Positions 1-11,202 of a stretch of DNA of 26,215 nt are shown here, one piece after another (positions within the stretch are counted from its first letter, which is position 1; every line of letters starts with the position of its first letter). Source of the stretch: Podila epigama (taxonomy: Eukaryota > Mortierellomycota > Mortierellomycetes > Mortierellales > Mortierellaceae); assembly GCA_015679605.1 (NCBI GenBank), contig JAAAVE010000042.1, positions 13,039 through 39,253 on the forward strand, given 5' to 3'. The notes under the pieces were generated by a model. That model was not told the DNA's origin. It saw nothing but the letters and a program-made list of their open reading frames with translations, and did not search any database. Position numbers and translations under genes: made by a program.

Positions 1-1
1 T

Positions 2-82
2 GCTGAGACCAAGGCCGAGGAGAAGAAGGAGGAGGCCAAGGAGGAGTCTGATGACGACATGGGATTCGGTCTCTTCGATTAA
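2..82 (+). CDS. 60S acidic ribosomal P-protein (P0/P1/P2), C-terminal end only
   Basis: The window begins inside this gene. Frame 2 reads 26 codons and a TAA stop. The peptide is a charged Ala/Glu/Lys hinge followed by the ESDDDMGFGLFD terminus, the conserved tail of the ribosomal stalk proteins P0, P1 and P2. In this family the tail binds elongation factors on the large subunit and is also the site hit by ribosome-inactivating proteins. The three paralogues share this ending, so the fragment cannot say which one it is. Codon choice is strongly C/G-ending (GAG, AAG, GCC), as in CBF5 in this window and as expected of a highly expressed gene. The 5' part, including any introns, lies outside the window. 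Confidence 0.93.
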   Translation, partial: AETKAEEKKEEAKEESDDDMGFGLFD

Positions 83-458
83 AGCATTAACTCTATCTCG
101 GGTGCTTTTTGACCGCGTTTCACGGACCCCCTGCTTTGTGCTCTTTTTCCTTTTTTCTTTTTTTTTTTAAATCAATTCGATTTTCCAGTTTTGAGAATAT
201 GAAGTGAATAAAAAAAAAAAAGAGAGAGAAAAAGAAAACGCATATCGCTTCATGTTGGCTTGATGAGAAAACAATGCATGGACAAACATTGTGGTTACTG
301 AAGTAATCATGATTAAGCATTTTTATGATTTATGTGTACAAGCTGTTTGGAGTGATGGTTATGGGGCAATAATATCATTATGGAAATGTGGGTAGGGAAA
401 TATGGGTTCGCAAAAGATGCTATATGGTGATGATAGATTTATAGATAAAGGGAATTAA
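83..458. other. Convergent intergenic region (P-protein 3' end / ABC transporter 3' end)
   Basis: This 376 bp lies between two gene ends that face each other. It contains T-rich then A-rich runs and an AATAAA hexamer at 207-212, about 125 nt after the P-protein stop, which could be its polyadenylation signal. I see no coding potential beyond low-complexity reading frames. Confidence 0.5.
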
Positions 459-3400
459 TTACTTGCGTTCCTTGAGACGGTAGCTGACAATGTACCAAAA
501 GACAACAATGAACAGAACGTCAAGACCGACGAGGACAATCATACTCCTCCAGTAACCAGTCAAGTCAAAGCCAAAGAGCTTTTGGAGAATGAGGGAACCT
601 GGCACATTGAAGGAGACACCCTGAATGGTGTCCACGAGTTTTGAAGTAGCAATCTCATTCACAGCCAAGGCCTCAAACGCGTACTTGAACATGGACAGGT
701 ATTGGATCCAAGTCAAGGCTTTAGGGATCTGACCAGAGTTGATCAGGAAACCACCAAAGAGCATCATGAACAGCATGACAATCGACGACGCAAGAGACGC
801 CACGCCGGTAGCGCGGACACCTGCAGCGACCACCAAGCAGAACATGGCCTAAAGGAGAATAGTAGGAAGGAAAGAAAAAGAGAGAGAGAGATTTTAAGTT
901 GTCTGCTTCACTTATTCAATCTCGTTGTCCATGGACAAAAAACACGTTTCAAATGACTTACAGTGGCAATGTTAAAGAGGACAAGAATCAACAAAAACTT
1001 CAAAAAGGTGGCAATATTCGAGTTGAGGCCAATCATCCAGTACGAGATGCAGCCCATGAGAATCGAAGGAATGATACGCAAAGGAATCAAGTCAAACAAC
1101 AGTGTAGAGATGACAAAGGGCATAGGTGGGTAGTATCCATTGGAGCGCTCCTTGATATACAATGTGCGCGTGTCTGTGAACGCGCCCAGTGCTGAGATAC
1201 TGCTGAAGCCGAGAAGTGCCATCATGAAGAACAAGGATCCAGCACGGTTCTGGAAACCGGCAAGGTCCATGCCCACGCTAAAGTACAAGCCTCCGATGAA
1301 GATACCTAGGACAATCGAGACTCCCAAATGAAGTACCAGCAAGGACTTGTCGCGGATAAGGGTCTGGAAGTTGCGTTTCATGATTGTGCGCAGCTGCGTC
1401 AAGAAACTGGTCGGGTAGACTGTCTTTTGCTTCTTGGACGTCGACGAGGTGCCATCAGAGAGGGATGCGGTCGATGAGCCAGACTCGAGTTCCTCCATGC
1501 GAACTGAGGTCTCATAGGTTCGCTGCTCGCCATTCGCACCATCGGATGATGTCCTGGTGATGTCGCTTCCTGTGGTATTTTGTCCGTTATTATTGCTATT
1601 ACTGTTGTCGGTGCTGTTGCTGCTGTTGGCAGTGGCGCCTTGGCGACGAGAGAGAGCATTGTTGGGGCTATGGGTTTGTGTTCCAGTCACACGCGCAGCC
1701 TTTTCGTCGTTGCTAGCATCGTATTGCTTAGACTTTGCAACCAGGTTCTGGTCCATGGCAATATCGAGCAAGTAATCAGCAATGTTGTAGTTGTTGGGGC
1801 AAACAAGTCCACGGCGGTTAAAGTAATCTGCAGCAGTGTTGGTAGGGCCAAAGTAGAGGGCTTCTCCCTTACTGACGACAAGGGTATGGTCAAACATGGC
1901 AAAGATATCAGAGCGAGGCTGGTGAATGGTCAAGATAACAGTCGTCGTCTTGCTCTGGGCGAGTTTACAAAGCTGTTCAACGACCATATGGGCACTGTAC
2001 GAATCCAAACCCGAAGTGGGTTCATCCAAGATCAGAATCGGTGGGCGTGTAATCAACTCGAGAGCAATGGACACACGGCGCTTCTCGCCTCCTGAAATAC
2101 CACGGGTGGTGACATTACCAATGCGACGGTCGCTGCAATGGCTCAATCCAAGCATTTCAATGACCTCAACAACACGCTCGTGGACACGGTAGATAGGCAT
2201 AGCTTCGGGCAAACGCATCATGGCCGAGAAGAGAACGGCCTCATACACAGTCTGGGTTGGAGGGAGAGTATCCTCCTGGTCAACGTAGCCAACAGCACGG
2301 CGAATCTCACTCAAGTGCACATGTTTTCCGTTCAACAGAATTTGTCCCGAGACCTTGCCACCCTTGTTCTTGCCTGCAAGAATGTCGACCAAGGTCGACT
2401 TGCCTGCACCGGATGGTCCCATGACAGCTAGGACGGCTCCCGCTGGCGCTGATCCCGAAATGCCCTTGAGAATCTCCAGTCCATCCTTGTTCAAGGTATA
2501 ACCAACGTTCCTGAACTCGAGCGACGCGGCCTCAGTGTTGAGGGTATAGGGTGTGCGGCTGAGGACGAGTTGACGGCGCCGGGCGATAGAGCAAATGACA
2601 ATCAGGACCAGAATCAAAACGCCGAGAATGGCAAGGCAGGCAATGATGCCTGGCGACAATGACTTTTCGACGGTCGTGACAGAGGACTGAATCTCGGATG
2701 GGAAGACACACTCACCCATGTTGCAATCGACCATTTCGAGTCCTGTTGGGAAGAAACCATCGAGGTCCGCAATGTAAAAGTCACAGTTTTTGCTGTTGTG
2801 TGGGCAAGTCAAGGAAAAGGGTCCCTTGAGGGCATTCACAGTGGCGCCGATGGTGATGACTGGTCCCGGGATGCCGCCGCACATCAAACTGGGCTCGATA
2901 CAAGTGCAGGTCAGAGTAGGACAATCCCACTTTGTCTTGGTGACGCCGTTCTCGAGCAAAGTGGCCAAGGTGCATTGGGATGTGGCACAGTAGAACTGCT
3001 CATCCTGACCCAGCCAAAGCTGGGCGTTCACTGTCTTGTTTTCGGCGTCAAGGCTGACAGTGAGAGTGTAATTTCCTTTGAAGAATCCTTGAAGAGCATC
3101 TGCGTTGACTGCACAACTCATGTGGCTCTTGACAAAGACTTCAGGTTTTTTGTTACACACCATTTTCTCGTCGCCCAAAAACGAGGAGCGTGGTAGTGGT
3201 CCAACTTGACATGATGCATCCGTCTCGCAGGCTGTATTCCCGAGTAAGGTATAGGGGGGAGGAAGGGTATGGTATGGTTAAGTAGGTTGGTCATGTCAAC
3301 AGTTGTTTTCGTCTTTTTTTTTTCCTTGGCGTCTTTACTCTTCAGCCCACACACTCCAGCCATGAACTCCAGCAATGAACTCACGCCATGAACTCGCGTC

Positions 3401-3994
3401 AGCGCAGGCATGATACAAAAAAAAGTCAACATTCGTCACTTACTGTTGCAGTTGAATCCTCCAAATCCTTCATCGCATGTTGCGCATGCCTCGCCTGCTT
3501 TCACTGTTGGTCGTTGTGAAGGATCCTTTGCTGACGAACCACATGACAATAGCGCGCAATCATTGCCGCCAAATCCTGGAATGCATTTGCACGTCTTGCC
3601 CTGACAAACACCGTTATTCAAGCAACCCTAAAAGGAGAGACGGAAAAGGAAAAGGATATAACAACAATGTTCAGGGGAAGAAAACGGGTTGTGCTTATGT
3701 TTTTCTGATAGAAGGAAGGCATTGAGACGGACCCAAGAAAACCATCTCCTGATGCAAAGATAAAAATGTCTCCTTCAATTTTTCATTTTTTTTTTTTACC
3801 TTTGGACTTGCCGAACAGTCGTATTCAGGAATGCACATGGGTGGAGGTGTGCTGCTAGGGGTGACTGTGGCCGTGGCTGTTGCTGTTACGGTCAGGGTTG
3901 TGGTTGCTGTGGTGGTGACGCCCTGGGAAGAGACGAGGGCAGCAAGTGCCCAAAGTCCCATTGAGGCCCAACAGGGCCAATATGAGACGCGCAT
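459..3994 (-). CDS. ADP1: EGF-containing ABCG half-transporter, Adp1-like (4 exons, 1012 aa)
   Basis: Exons: 3994-3801 (last base 3800), 3627-3444, 3231-962, 848-459; introns 172, 212 and 113 nt, all GT-AG, phases 0, 1 and 0. Total 3039 nt, or 1012 aa, close to yeast Adp1. Residues 1-25 look like a signal peptide, followed by a Thr-rich stretch. Residues 67-89 form an EGF-like module (CLNNGVCQGKTCKCIPGF) with a second Cys-rich module to about 126. More Cys-rich lumenal sequence runs to about 315, then one membrane span at about 320-342. The ATPase domain has Walker A GPSGAGKS (398-405), signature ISGGE (505-509), Walker B ILILDEP (525-531) and H-loop His (about 563). A Ser/Asn/Thr-rich linker precedes the C-terminal ABC2 membrane domain. 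By family it is a membrane ATPase of unknown substrate. The start at 3994 is chosen because it opens directly onto the signal peptide. Confidence 0.93.
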
Positions 3995-4554
3995 AATGGG
4001 TGTTTGATTGATTGTTTGATTGTTTTGCAAGTGTGCTATTGTGGATGTGTCTTGATATGATACTATGCGTTCCCTTCTGTCAGTGCTGTAGATATGTGCA
4101 GGTACGAAGAGTATGTGTGTGACAACGTGAGTGCTGAAGAATGAATGGGTGCGGTGCGAAGAGTGTGTGAGTTTTTGAGTGCGGGTGTGAGCGTGAGTGA
4201 GGAGGGAGGGTGGTGACTCAAAGACTGGGAAGAGGTTGAATGAGTGGGCGTGCAATAAGGAGGGGGTTGAGGAAAGATGAGAAGTAGAATGAAAGATGAG
4301 ACGTAAGGAAAGGATGAAAAGGATGGATGGAATGCAAATGAAAGGTGGATGAGAATCGACAACGAGTTCTAAAGAGAGAAAAGAGAGATGTAAAAAGAAA
4401 AAAAGAATCGCAGTAAAAGAAAAGACAGCGATGAGACGAAGAGGACTGCAAGGGGGGGACGTCGACAGCCAACAAGGATGGAAGAACTCTGAATAAAACA
4501 GAAAAAAAAGTGAGCACACACACAAGTGGCACAAGTAGATGTATACTTTGACCC

Positions 4555-4635
4555 TGGTACCATGCAACGAACCATTGGTACCATATTTTATTTTGGTGTA
4601 ATGGGAGGATGCATGTATACTGCCAGGATGGTACC
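4555..4635. promoter_or_regulatory. Three GGTACC palindromes in 81 bp
   Basis: TGGTACCAT occurs at 4555-4563 and again at 4576-4584, and TGGTACC at 4629-4635. They lie about 560-640 bp upstream of the ABC transporter start. Clustering of an 8-bp palindrome (TGGTACCA, twice) suggests a binding site for a dimeric regulator, but no regulator is identified and chance is possible. Confidence 0.25.
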
Positions 4636-4767
4636 CTGCACTCGCCCTATCCATTGAGAGAACCACATCATCATCAATCCAATGGATGGCTGTCAGGGGT
4701 CATCCGTCTATTCATGGACATCTCGAGGACAAATGGTGAACATGACAAAGACGACGACTTCAACAAG

Positions 4768-4805
4768 GACGACGACGATGATGATGATGATGATAATGAT
4801 AATGA
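4768..4805 (+). repeat. GAC/GAT triplet microsatellite
   Basis: A run of GAC, then GAT, then AAT triplets in intergenic DNA. It would encode poly-Asp in one frame, but no gene context supports coding. Confidence 0.8.
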
Positions 4806-6150
4806 GTATACAAAACATACAAAGCATTAGAGACCCATTGACACATCGATTGACACGCGCTTAGCATGCCATATAGTATTATAGCATGCATGTCTATTTC
4901 TCCTTGCAGCGCAGAGTGTCTGGCGCCCACAAGGGGACCACAGGCACATGCATTCCACTACTTCAAGTTTCTCTTACTCAACACAACATTCGCACATGCA
5001 CACACACTCACTCCTTTGTAGAACTGAACGTTTGTCCATTGCTCACTCAACTCTCACTTGCAACCTTCGATCTGCGCGAGAGCATTTCCCAATGTCAGCT
5101 CGCTCCACATCCTTCTCTTCTTCTGTCTTGGTAACCATACTCCGACCCATCTGCCTCGTAGAGTGGTGAAATGAACACGCATGAGAAAAGATTATTATTA
5201 TTAAGGTATCTTGTATCTTTACTTTAACGTGTGCAGCGTTAATCCATCGAGGCGAGGATGCACACAGATGCAGATACAACATGAACAACAATCACCAGAA
5301 GGAGATTCTACTACTTGTCTTGTCATCAATTCCTCTCCTTTCTGAGGACGTGCCATGGTGCAGAAAAGGGTTCAACTCTTTTGATAGCAGATCGATCTTT
5401 TTGTGTGCCACCAAACGTTCAAAACATATGCACGAACCCATCTGTTTTTTCCCTCGTGTCCGTTCTGACCTCGGTCCTTTGACCTCGTCTTCACGTCTTC
5501 ATGCTCTCTCGTGGCCATTGCTAAATGCCCATTGGCCATCTCAAAAGTGGGATGATGTTTTTGTTGTTGTTGTGAAGGTACACTTTGCACCGTTGTGTTT
5601 GTTTTGTGTCTGTGCTTGCCTTTGAGCATGTGTTCAAAAGAAAGTATGGTAGGAATGGTACAAACATTTCTGTGATTTGCAGGCATTTTGTGCTCATAAT
5701 TTTTAATTTTTTCTCTTTCACATTGAGTTTGCTGCTAAAGTTTGCCGCTCATGTGTACTACACCTCCTTTTATTTTTAAGGCAGTGGATTCCTTTGTAGA
5801 AAACAGAATATGAATATTATCATCGCTATGCTCCATTAGCAATCACTTCACATTAAGAACACACGTTCAGTTGGATTTGCTTCCAGATTTGCATCTGCCC
5901 AGTCGTTATTGGGCTTTAGAATAGAAAACAAATGAAGTCATACACATGGTGTGCACATTATTGTTCCAAAAGTACAATCGACACCCAACATTCCAGCTGT
6001 CGAGAAGCAGCACCACAATCTACCACGCGAACGTGTGATACATTGTATGTTAAAGTGTAAACAAGCAGACTTTAATAATGCGCCATTTAACAGGCAGACA
6101 AGAGAATCATCCCTACCAAATTCAATACTAAACACGCCGTAAAACTCATG

Positions 6151-6151
6151 C

Positions 6152-6184
<33 letters not shown>
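6151..6184 (+). repeat. (CT)n(CA)n compound microsatellite
   Basis: Eleven CT units (6151-6172) are followed directly by six CA units (6173-6184), about 280 bp upstream of the cyclin start. A simple repeat that is likely to vary in length between strains. Confidence 0.9.
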
Positions 6185-6465
6185 GGTCCTGTAAAAGCGT
6201 AGTTTACCTCTTTGGGCTATACTACTTGAATAAACGCGTCTTGTTTCTATAGCTTCATGTTGGAATGAACTGGCATTATATTTTCTTTAAGAGACTTTTT
6301 AACCTTTCAACACCGTAAAGAAATTTTCCATTACTTCACTAAAAAGGCATAAGCCCATCACCATAGACAACCTTTTGCCCAAAATCGAGGTAGGGCATGC
6401 TAAGCCACCGACATTAGGGTGGGTTCTGTGAACGTCTTTCAACCTCGACTTCATTTGAACCAACC

Positions 6466-8468
6466 ATGAGTTCACCAAATCAACCAACATCAGACAGTCC
6501 GAACACACGAATGGCAGGGACAGCACCACCACCACCGCCACCACCGCCACCTCCTCCACCACCACCTCCACCTCCATTGCCACCGAACATGGTGGCATCT
6601 CAAGACATGCAATCCATGGAGCCGCATACTCTGCAACATATTCTCAACTCCATCAATCGTGTCTCGAGGACTTACTACAGCAAACAGGAACAGGCGATCA
6701 TATATTCTGCGATTCAGCCAGGGATCAGTCTCCACCGCCAAGCACAAGCCCGGAGAGAGGCCTGTGAAGTGATAGCCGCAATCGGAAAGAAAATCGGATT
6801 GTAAGCAAAAAAACGAGTAGGAGAGGAAGAAGCTTTTTTTTGGGATGCACTGCGGATGTTGCTCTTTGCTTGTCCAGGATGAATAAGCGATTCTTTCTCT
6901 AGAGTCTAGCACGTAGATATTGACGCTGATTCTTCTTTTTGACGTCATCCCCTTCATGACTAGCCCTCAGCATACTATCAGCACAGCACAGCTACTTTTG
7001 CACCGGTTCTTCATGTTCCACTCGTTTCCAGACACAGGGAATGAGGTATAGAAGCAACAAGGAGCGAACCAAAGAAAAATGTTATGCTTGACAGGAATTG
7101 AGTTTGCGCACAACCATGACACTCATTCCCCTTTTTTGACTTGCTTTCTAATTAGGTTGTGATGGCTTGCCTCTTTGTCTCTTGTAAAGTGGAGGATACA
7201 ATCAAAAAACTAAAGGACATCATGATTGCGACCTATCAATACCGCCACCCAAATTCAACGGACTGGGATCCAGAAAGCAAGGTACGAACATCTTCAGGAT
7301 TAGGCGTTCACAGAGTTTTATACTCTACCGAGGCAGGCAGCGGACCAAAACATATTGACAAAAATTTTATATACTCTATGGCTTCACTAGGAAGGAGACG
7401 AACAAAGGAAAAGAGTGTTATCATACGAAAAGATGGTCCTCGAGTCAATATGTTTTGACTTTAGAATCATTCAACCTTATAAATATGTGATCAAGTTTAC
7501 AAAACTACTAAATGGTAAGGAAACCCAACCGACCAAGTATTCATTGAACACAATCAAAGTGGACAGACTACTCGACGAATACTACCAGATCCAAGCAACT
7601 TATCTTTTTTTTTCTGTGGTACAATTGATCTGACTTAGGGTCAAAGGCATTGGCTCGGTTTGCATGGAATATTGCTCGTGACAGGTAAGTTCACATAGGA
7701 AGCAATTATCTCTGTTTTCTATTATCTGTCCATCGTCCCATTCCATTTTTTTTAGAAGGGACTTATTATTCTTACTCATTTGTATGGTGCAACTGATACA
7801 AACTTTAGCTACAAGATTGGAGTCTGCCTTGAATATCCACCACACACGATAGCAGCGGCATCGATCTATTTGGCGTCAAAGTTGATGGATGAACCATTGA
7901 AGGAGCATATTTATGGCGAACCATGGATGAAGGTCCTCAAGGTCCGGTCAGTCGATTTAGAAGGTACGTGCATGGGAGAGATGGTTTCTCCTAAACCTGT
8001 CGATCCTGAACGTCAATCTATCGATATGAATTTTGATATCTTTCCCTATTACTCATTGGATTTTTTTCTTCTTTTTATGAATATCATCTATGGGATTCTT
8101 GTTTCTGTTGTATATAGATTTCAGTCATCAGATGCTGGATCTTTTTTCAATAGGTGGTTCAGACGATGAGAAGGACCGATACACAGCTGTACAGATCGCA
8201 TTAAACGAGGCTAGGGGCCACGACTATGAGCTACCAAGAGCAAAACGGATACTACTCGAATTTATGCGCCCTGTTCAAGTAGGAGCAGGTACCTACCCTT
8301 TTTATTTTCTTTTTCAAAAATGTTCTCCAGTGTGTATGTTGAATGAATGAAAGACAACAGTTTTGCTAACCGTGTTGCTTTGTTTTGGTTGGCGTAAAAG
8401 AACTCGAACGGATCAAGGATGGAGGTGCGTCCAACCCAACCGTGCGGTACAGTCGCAGCGGCGTATGA
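6466..8468 (+). CDS. CTD-kinase-type cyclin (Ctk2/cyclin K-like), 8 exons, 368 aa
   Basis: Exons: 6466-6800, 6964-7045, 7156-7281, 7391-7514, 7639-7684, 7809-7963, 8118-8288, 8401-8468. All seven introns are GT-AG (109-163 nt), phases agree throughout, and the total is 1107 nt. The N-terminus carries 17 consecutive prolines (residues 21-37). Cyclin box 1 follows, with FPQHTISTAQLLLHRFFMFH, then VVMACLFVSCKVED and the helix SYEKMVLESICFDF. Box 2 contains ALARFAWNIARDSYKIGVCL and HTIAAASIYLASKLMD. The pattern matches transcriptional cyclins (Ctk2 of CTDK-I, cyclins K/T/L), which activate kinases phosphorylating the RNA polymerase II C-terminal domain in the nucleus. Ctk2/cyclin K is the best guess; cyclin L or T is not excluded. 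An AATAAA lies 39 nt past the stop. Confidence 0.87.
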
Positions 8469-8506
8469 CGAGCAAAATTGAAGACAGAACCAACTTTGAA
8501 CTTTAA

Positions 8507-8512
8507 AATAAA
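8507..8512 (+). terminator. Polyadenylation hexamer for the cyclin gene
   Basis: AATAAA 39 nt after the cyclin stop codon and 225 nt before the next gene's start. Position and spacing fit a 3'-end signal separating the two co-oriented genes. Confidence 0.5.
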
Positions 8513-8736
8513 TTTCTTTCTTGTTCTTTCACTCCATCCATTGCTTTTTCCATATTTTTTTGGACGTTGCAAATTACATCCATCTTTACATTTATCCATC
8601 AACCACCAACTTACACAGACGCTCACGTTTTTTTTGTTCACTTGTATTCCTCGGTTCCTACTCTGTGCGCCTCTTCCAAAGGAGATTAAAATAATAACAA
8701 TAATAGCAAAGAACGAGAAACACGCAACTACTGACA

Positions 8737-10794
8737 ATGGCGCATTATGACCCTCACGCCATGCAGCACCAGCATCCACAGCAACATGTCAGTTTTGCTG
8801 GTGCAGAGTACCGACCCGCTTCGCTATGGTAGGCATCTATATTTCAATGCTTTCATTAACAAATGGCTTGCATCCAACCGTACAGTCAAACACACATGAC
8901 TCACCTAGTCATACATTTCCTTAGGATGGGCGAACTGGAGCCATGGATGGACGAGAATTGGATCAGGGGAGCTTGGTATAGCATAGGCCAACAAGTATCG
9001 GTCAAAATGATCCGGGACAAGCACACAGGGTAACAAGAATCGTGGAACTTATGCCTCTTTTTTTCTTTCCCTTCTCTCTGTTCAACAATTATCGAACTCT
9101 CGTACTAAAACTCGTGTGTAATTCCAACTTGTTTTGTGACTAGGGCCTCTGCAGCCTATTGCTTCATAGATTTTGTTAGCCCCGAGGCTGCCGCTAACGC
9201 GATCAACACAGTGAACGGGACGATTATTCCAGGAACTAACAAGTGGTTCAAATTGAACTGGGCTTCCGGTTCAAACGCGGGATCAGGGTACACAGAGACA
9301 CATATCTATTTTCTTTCTGCTTTGTTCTTAACACTACTTCTGCTGTACTGTGCAATACTGACTGATGTACTAAAAAAAATAACCTACCTTTGACACTTAG
9401 AGGTAGTGCAGGGAACGAGTACTCGGTTTTTGTTGGTGATTTATCTCCTGAAGTGACGGAACAAATGCTTCTTGTAAGGATTAGAACTGTTTGTTCTTTC
9501 GCAACAATACTAGGATGATGAGAATGAGAATGAGGATGGGGTGACTGATGTTCTGTTTTCTCTTTCTTTCATTATTTCTTTTTTCTTTTTTCTGTATTGG
9601 ATATGTCCAGGCAACGTTCCAGCAAGCATATGGAAGCATCCGATCTGCAAAGATCATGATAGACCCTAACACTGGAATCTCACGAGGTATTTCAGATGGA
9701 CACTTTGTGGGGGAAAGAAGACGAGAAAGAAACCCCCAATTTTTTTTTCTATCAAACAAGAACGAGAACAATAATCAGCATTACTTTTCATCTTTTTTTT
9801 TAGGATATGGATTTGTGCGCTTTGGAGATGAGAGCGAACAGATTCGGTCGCTTCAGGAGTTGCAGGGCATCTATTGCGGTAGCCGTCCTATGCGACTTTC
9901 GGTAGCAACACCAAAACCCCGGCAAAACAACAACGCCATTAATAATAACAACAACATGCACGTGAACGTCAATGCTGTACCTGCAGTGGCCCCGGTAGCA
10001 GGCTATGGCTACAATTCTCCTGTGCAGCCCAGTTTTCAGAGCGATGCATACAATCAATATTCAGACCCCAACAACACGACAGTCTTTATTGGCGGCCTTA
10101 CTGGAGTGGTCCATGAGGATGAACTTCGGGCTATTTTTGGAGTATATGGCGAAATTTCCTATGTCAAGATCCCTCCAGGCAAAGGATGCGGCTTTGTCCA
10201 ATATGTCCATCGCCAGAGTGCAGAGATGGCCATTGGTCAGTTGAATGGCTACCAAATCGGTAAGAAGGCGGCTCATTGTGGCCTTTGTATTTCATACAGT
10301 CAGTGACAATCTACATAGACTAATATATTGTTTTTTTTTTTTTTTTTTTTTTCATAGGTATGTCACGCGTTCGCTTGTCATGGGGTAGAGCACAATATGA
10401 GCCAAAACCCTCGCATTTTGGATCGGGTTATGGGTAAGTTGTGTTGTTCTTTTTGTTTCTTGAGATAGCATTTGTGGACTCGTGTGCTAGGCGTAGTATC
10501 ATCGAAAAAAAATGACTAATAACATTCCACACTACGAAACGAAAATACGATAGGGGACAGCATGGCGGATCGAATCGTGGTTATGGTGGTTATAACTCGT
10601 ATATGCATTCAGGTTCTGACAGCAACATGTCGCTGGGAACAAGTGGAGGCGGAGGATTCTATTCAAACGAGCGAGACTCTGAAAAGTCTTCTGTTGAAAG
10701 GCGGAATCGTGCATATGTTGAGCAGAAGGAAGGAATTCATAGACGGTTGGATGAGCATGCCGATTGGCGGAGAGCAAGAGCCACGGGTCGTTAA
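8737..10794 (+). CDS. Three-RRM RNA-binding protein, Nam8/Csx1/TIA-1-like (8 exons, 420 aa)
   Basis: Exons: 8737-8828, 8925-9029, 9144-9287, 9401-9473, 9611-9686, 9804-10259, 10358-10433, 10554-10794; seven GT-AG introns (96-137 nt), phases consistent, total 1263 nt. RRM1 (about 30-108) has RNP2 LWMGEL and RNP1 with AAYCFIDF. RRM2 (about 121-202) has VFVGDLSPEV and RGYGFVRF. An Asn-rich linker (about 204-214) follows. RRM3 (about 256-327) has TTVFIGGL and GCGFVQY. The C-terminal tail is Gly/Ser/Tyr-rich. This order and the 'SVFVGDLSPEV' form of RRM2 are typical of Nam8/Ngr1 (splicing and mRNA stability, yeast), Csx1 (fission yeast) and the plant RBP45/47 group. The three cannot be separated by eye. 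The start is 268 bp after the upstream cyclin stop. Confidence 0.9.
10331..10352 (+). repeat. 22-T tract in intron 6 of the RRM gene, next to the acceptor
   Basis: Twenty-two uninterrupted T run to within 5 nt of the acceptor (TTTCATAG|G at 10357/10358). It forms the polypyrimidine tract of a 98-nt intron. TIA-1/Nam8-class proteins themselves bind U-rich RNA, so self-regulation is conceivable but unproven. Confidence 0.85.
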
Positions 10795-11202
10795 ATACAG
10801 TGGAGAAAAAAGGAAAAAGGAAAAAGGAAAAAACAAAGGAGAGCATGTGTGTGAGTGGGGCGAAAGAAAGAAAGAAAAAAAAGAAAAGAAGAATAATAAA
10901 ATATTCGATTTTTGTTCGCGTTTTTGCTTCATCAATTGATTATGCTTTTTTTCATATTTATTTTTTTTTTTTATGTCTACAAGTTTTTACAATTAGGGCA
11001 TTTGCACTGCCACTTCGGGGGGGTAGGTGGATGGATGTTCTATCTATGTACAAAAATGTTGCAGGGTACTCTAAAAAAACTACTCGCATCGACGCCGTCC
11101 AACAGCCTACATTGATGTTTTGCTTGCATGTGTCTGCTTTAATGTTTCGAGGGCGTAGGCAGTTTTTTTTCTTGTTTTGTTTTTGTTTTGTTGTCTTTTC
11201 TT
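10795..11202. other. Convergent 3' intergenic region
   Basis: This 408 bp separates the ends of the RRM gene (+) and the zinc-finger gene (-). AATAAA at 10895-10900 (+) is about 100 nt after the RRM stop. TTTATT at 10957-10962, read as AATAAA on the minus strand, lies about 240 nt after the zinc-finger stop. If both are used, the 3' UTRs would not overlap. Otherwise it is A- and T-rich filler. Confidence 0.5.

Larger units (their letters stand above)
3995..6465. other. 2.5 kb gene-poor divergent intergenic region
   Basis: This is the shared upstream region of the ABC transporter (leftwards) and the cyclin (rightwards). About 4080-4510 is strongly purine-rich on the + strand, so it is pyrimidine-rich in the sense of the transporter; this is probably its 5' UTR/core promoter. 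Three GGTACC palindromes lie at 4555-4635, a GAY triplet run at 4768-4805 and a CT/CA microsatellite at 6151-6184. I found no convincing gene, tRNA or transposon here; the reading frames present are low-complexity. Confidence 0.5.

Noticed and set aside
3801-4666. Upstream extension of the ABC transporter frame to about 4666
   Set aside because: The frame is open but consists of low-complexity Ser/His/Phe/Thr peptide from a CT-rich tract; the ATG at 3994 opens directly onto a good signal peptide.
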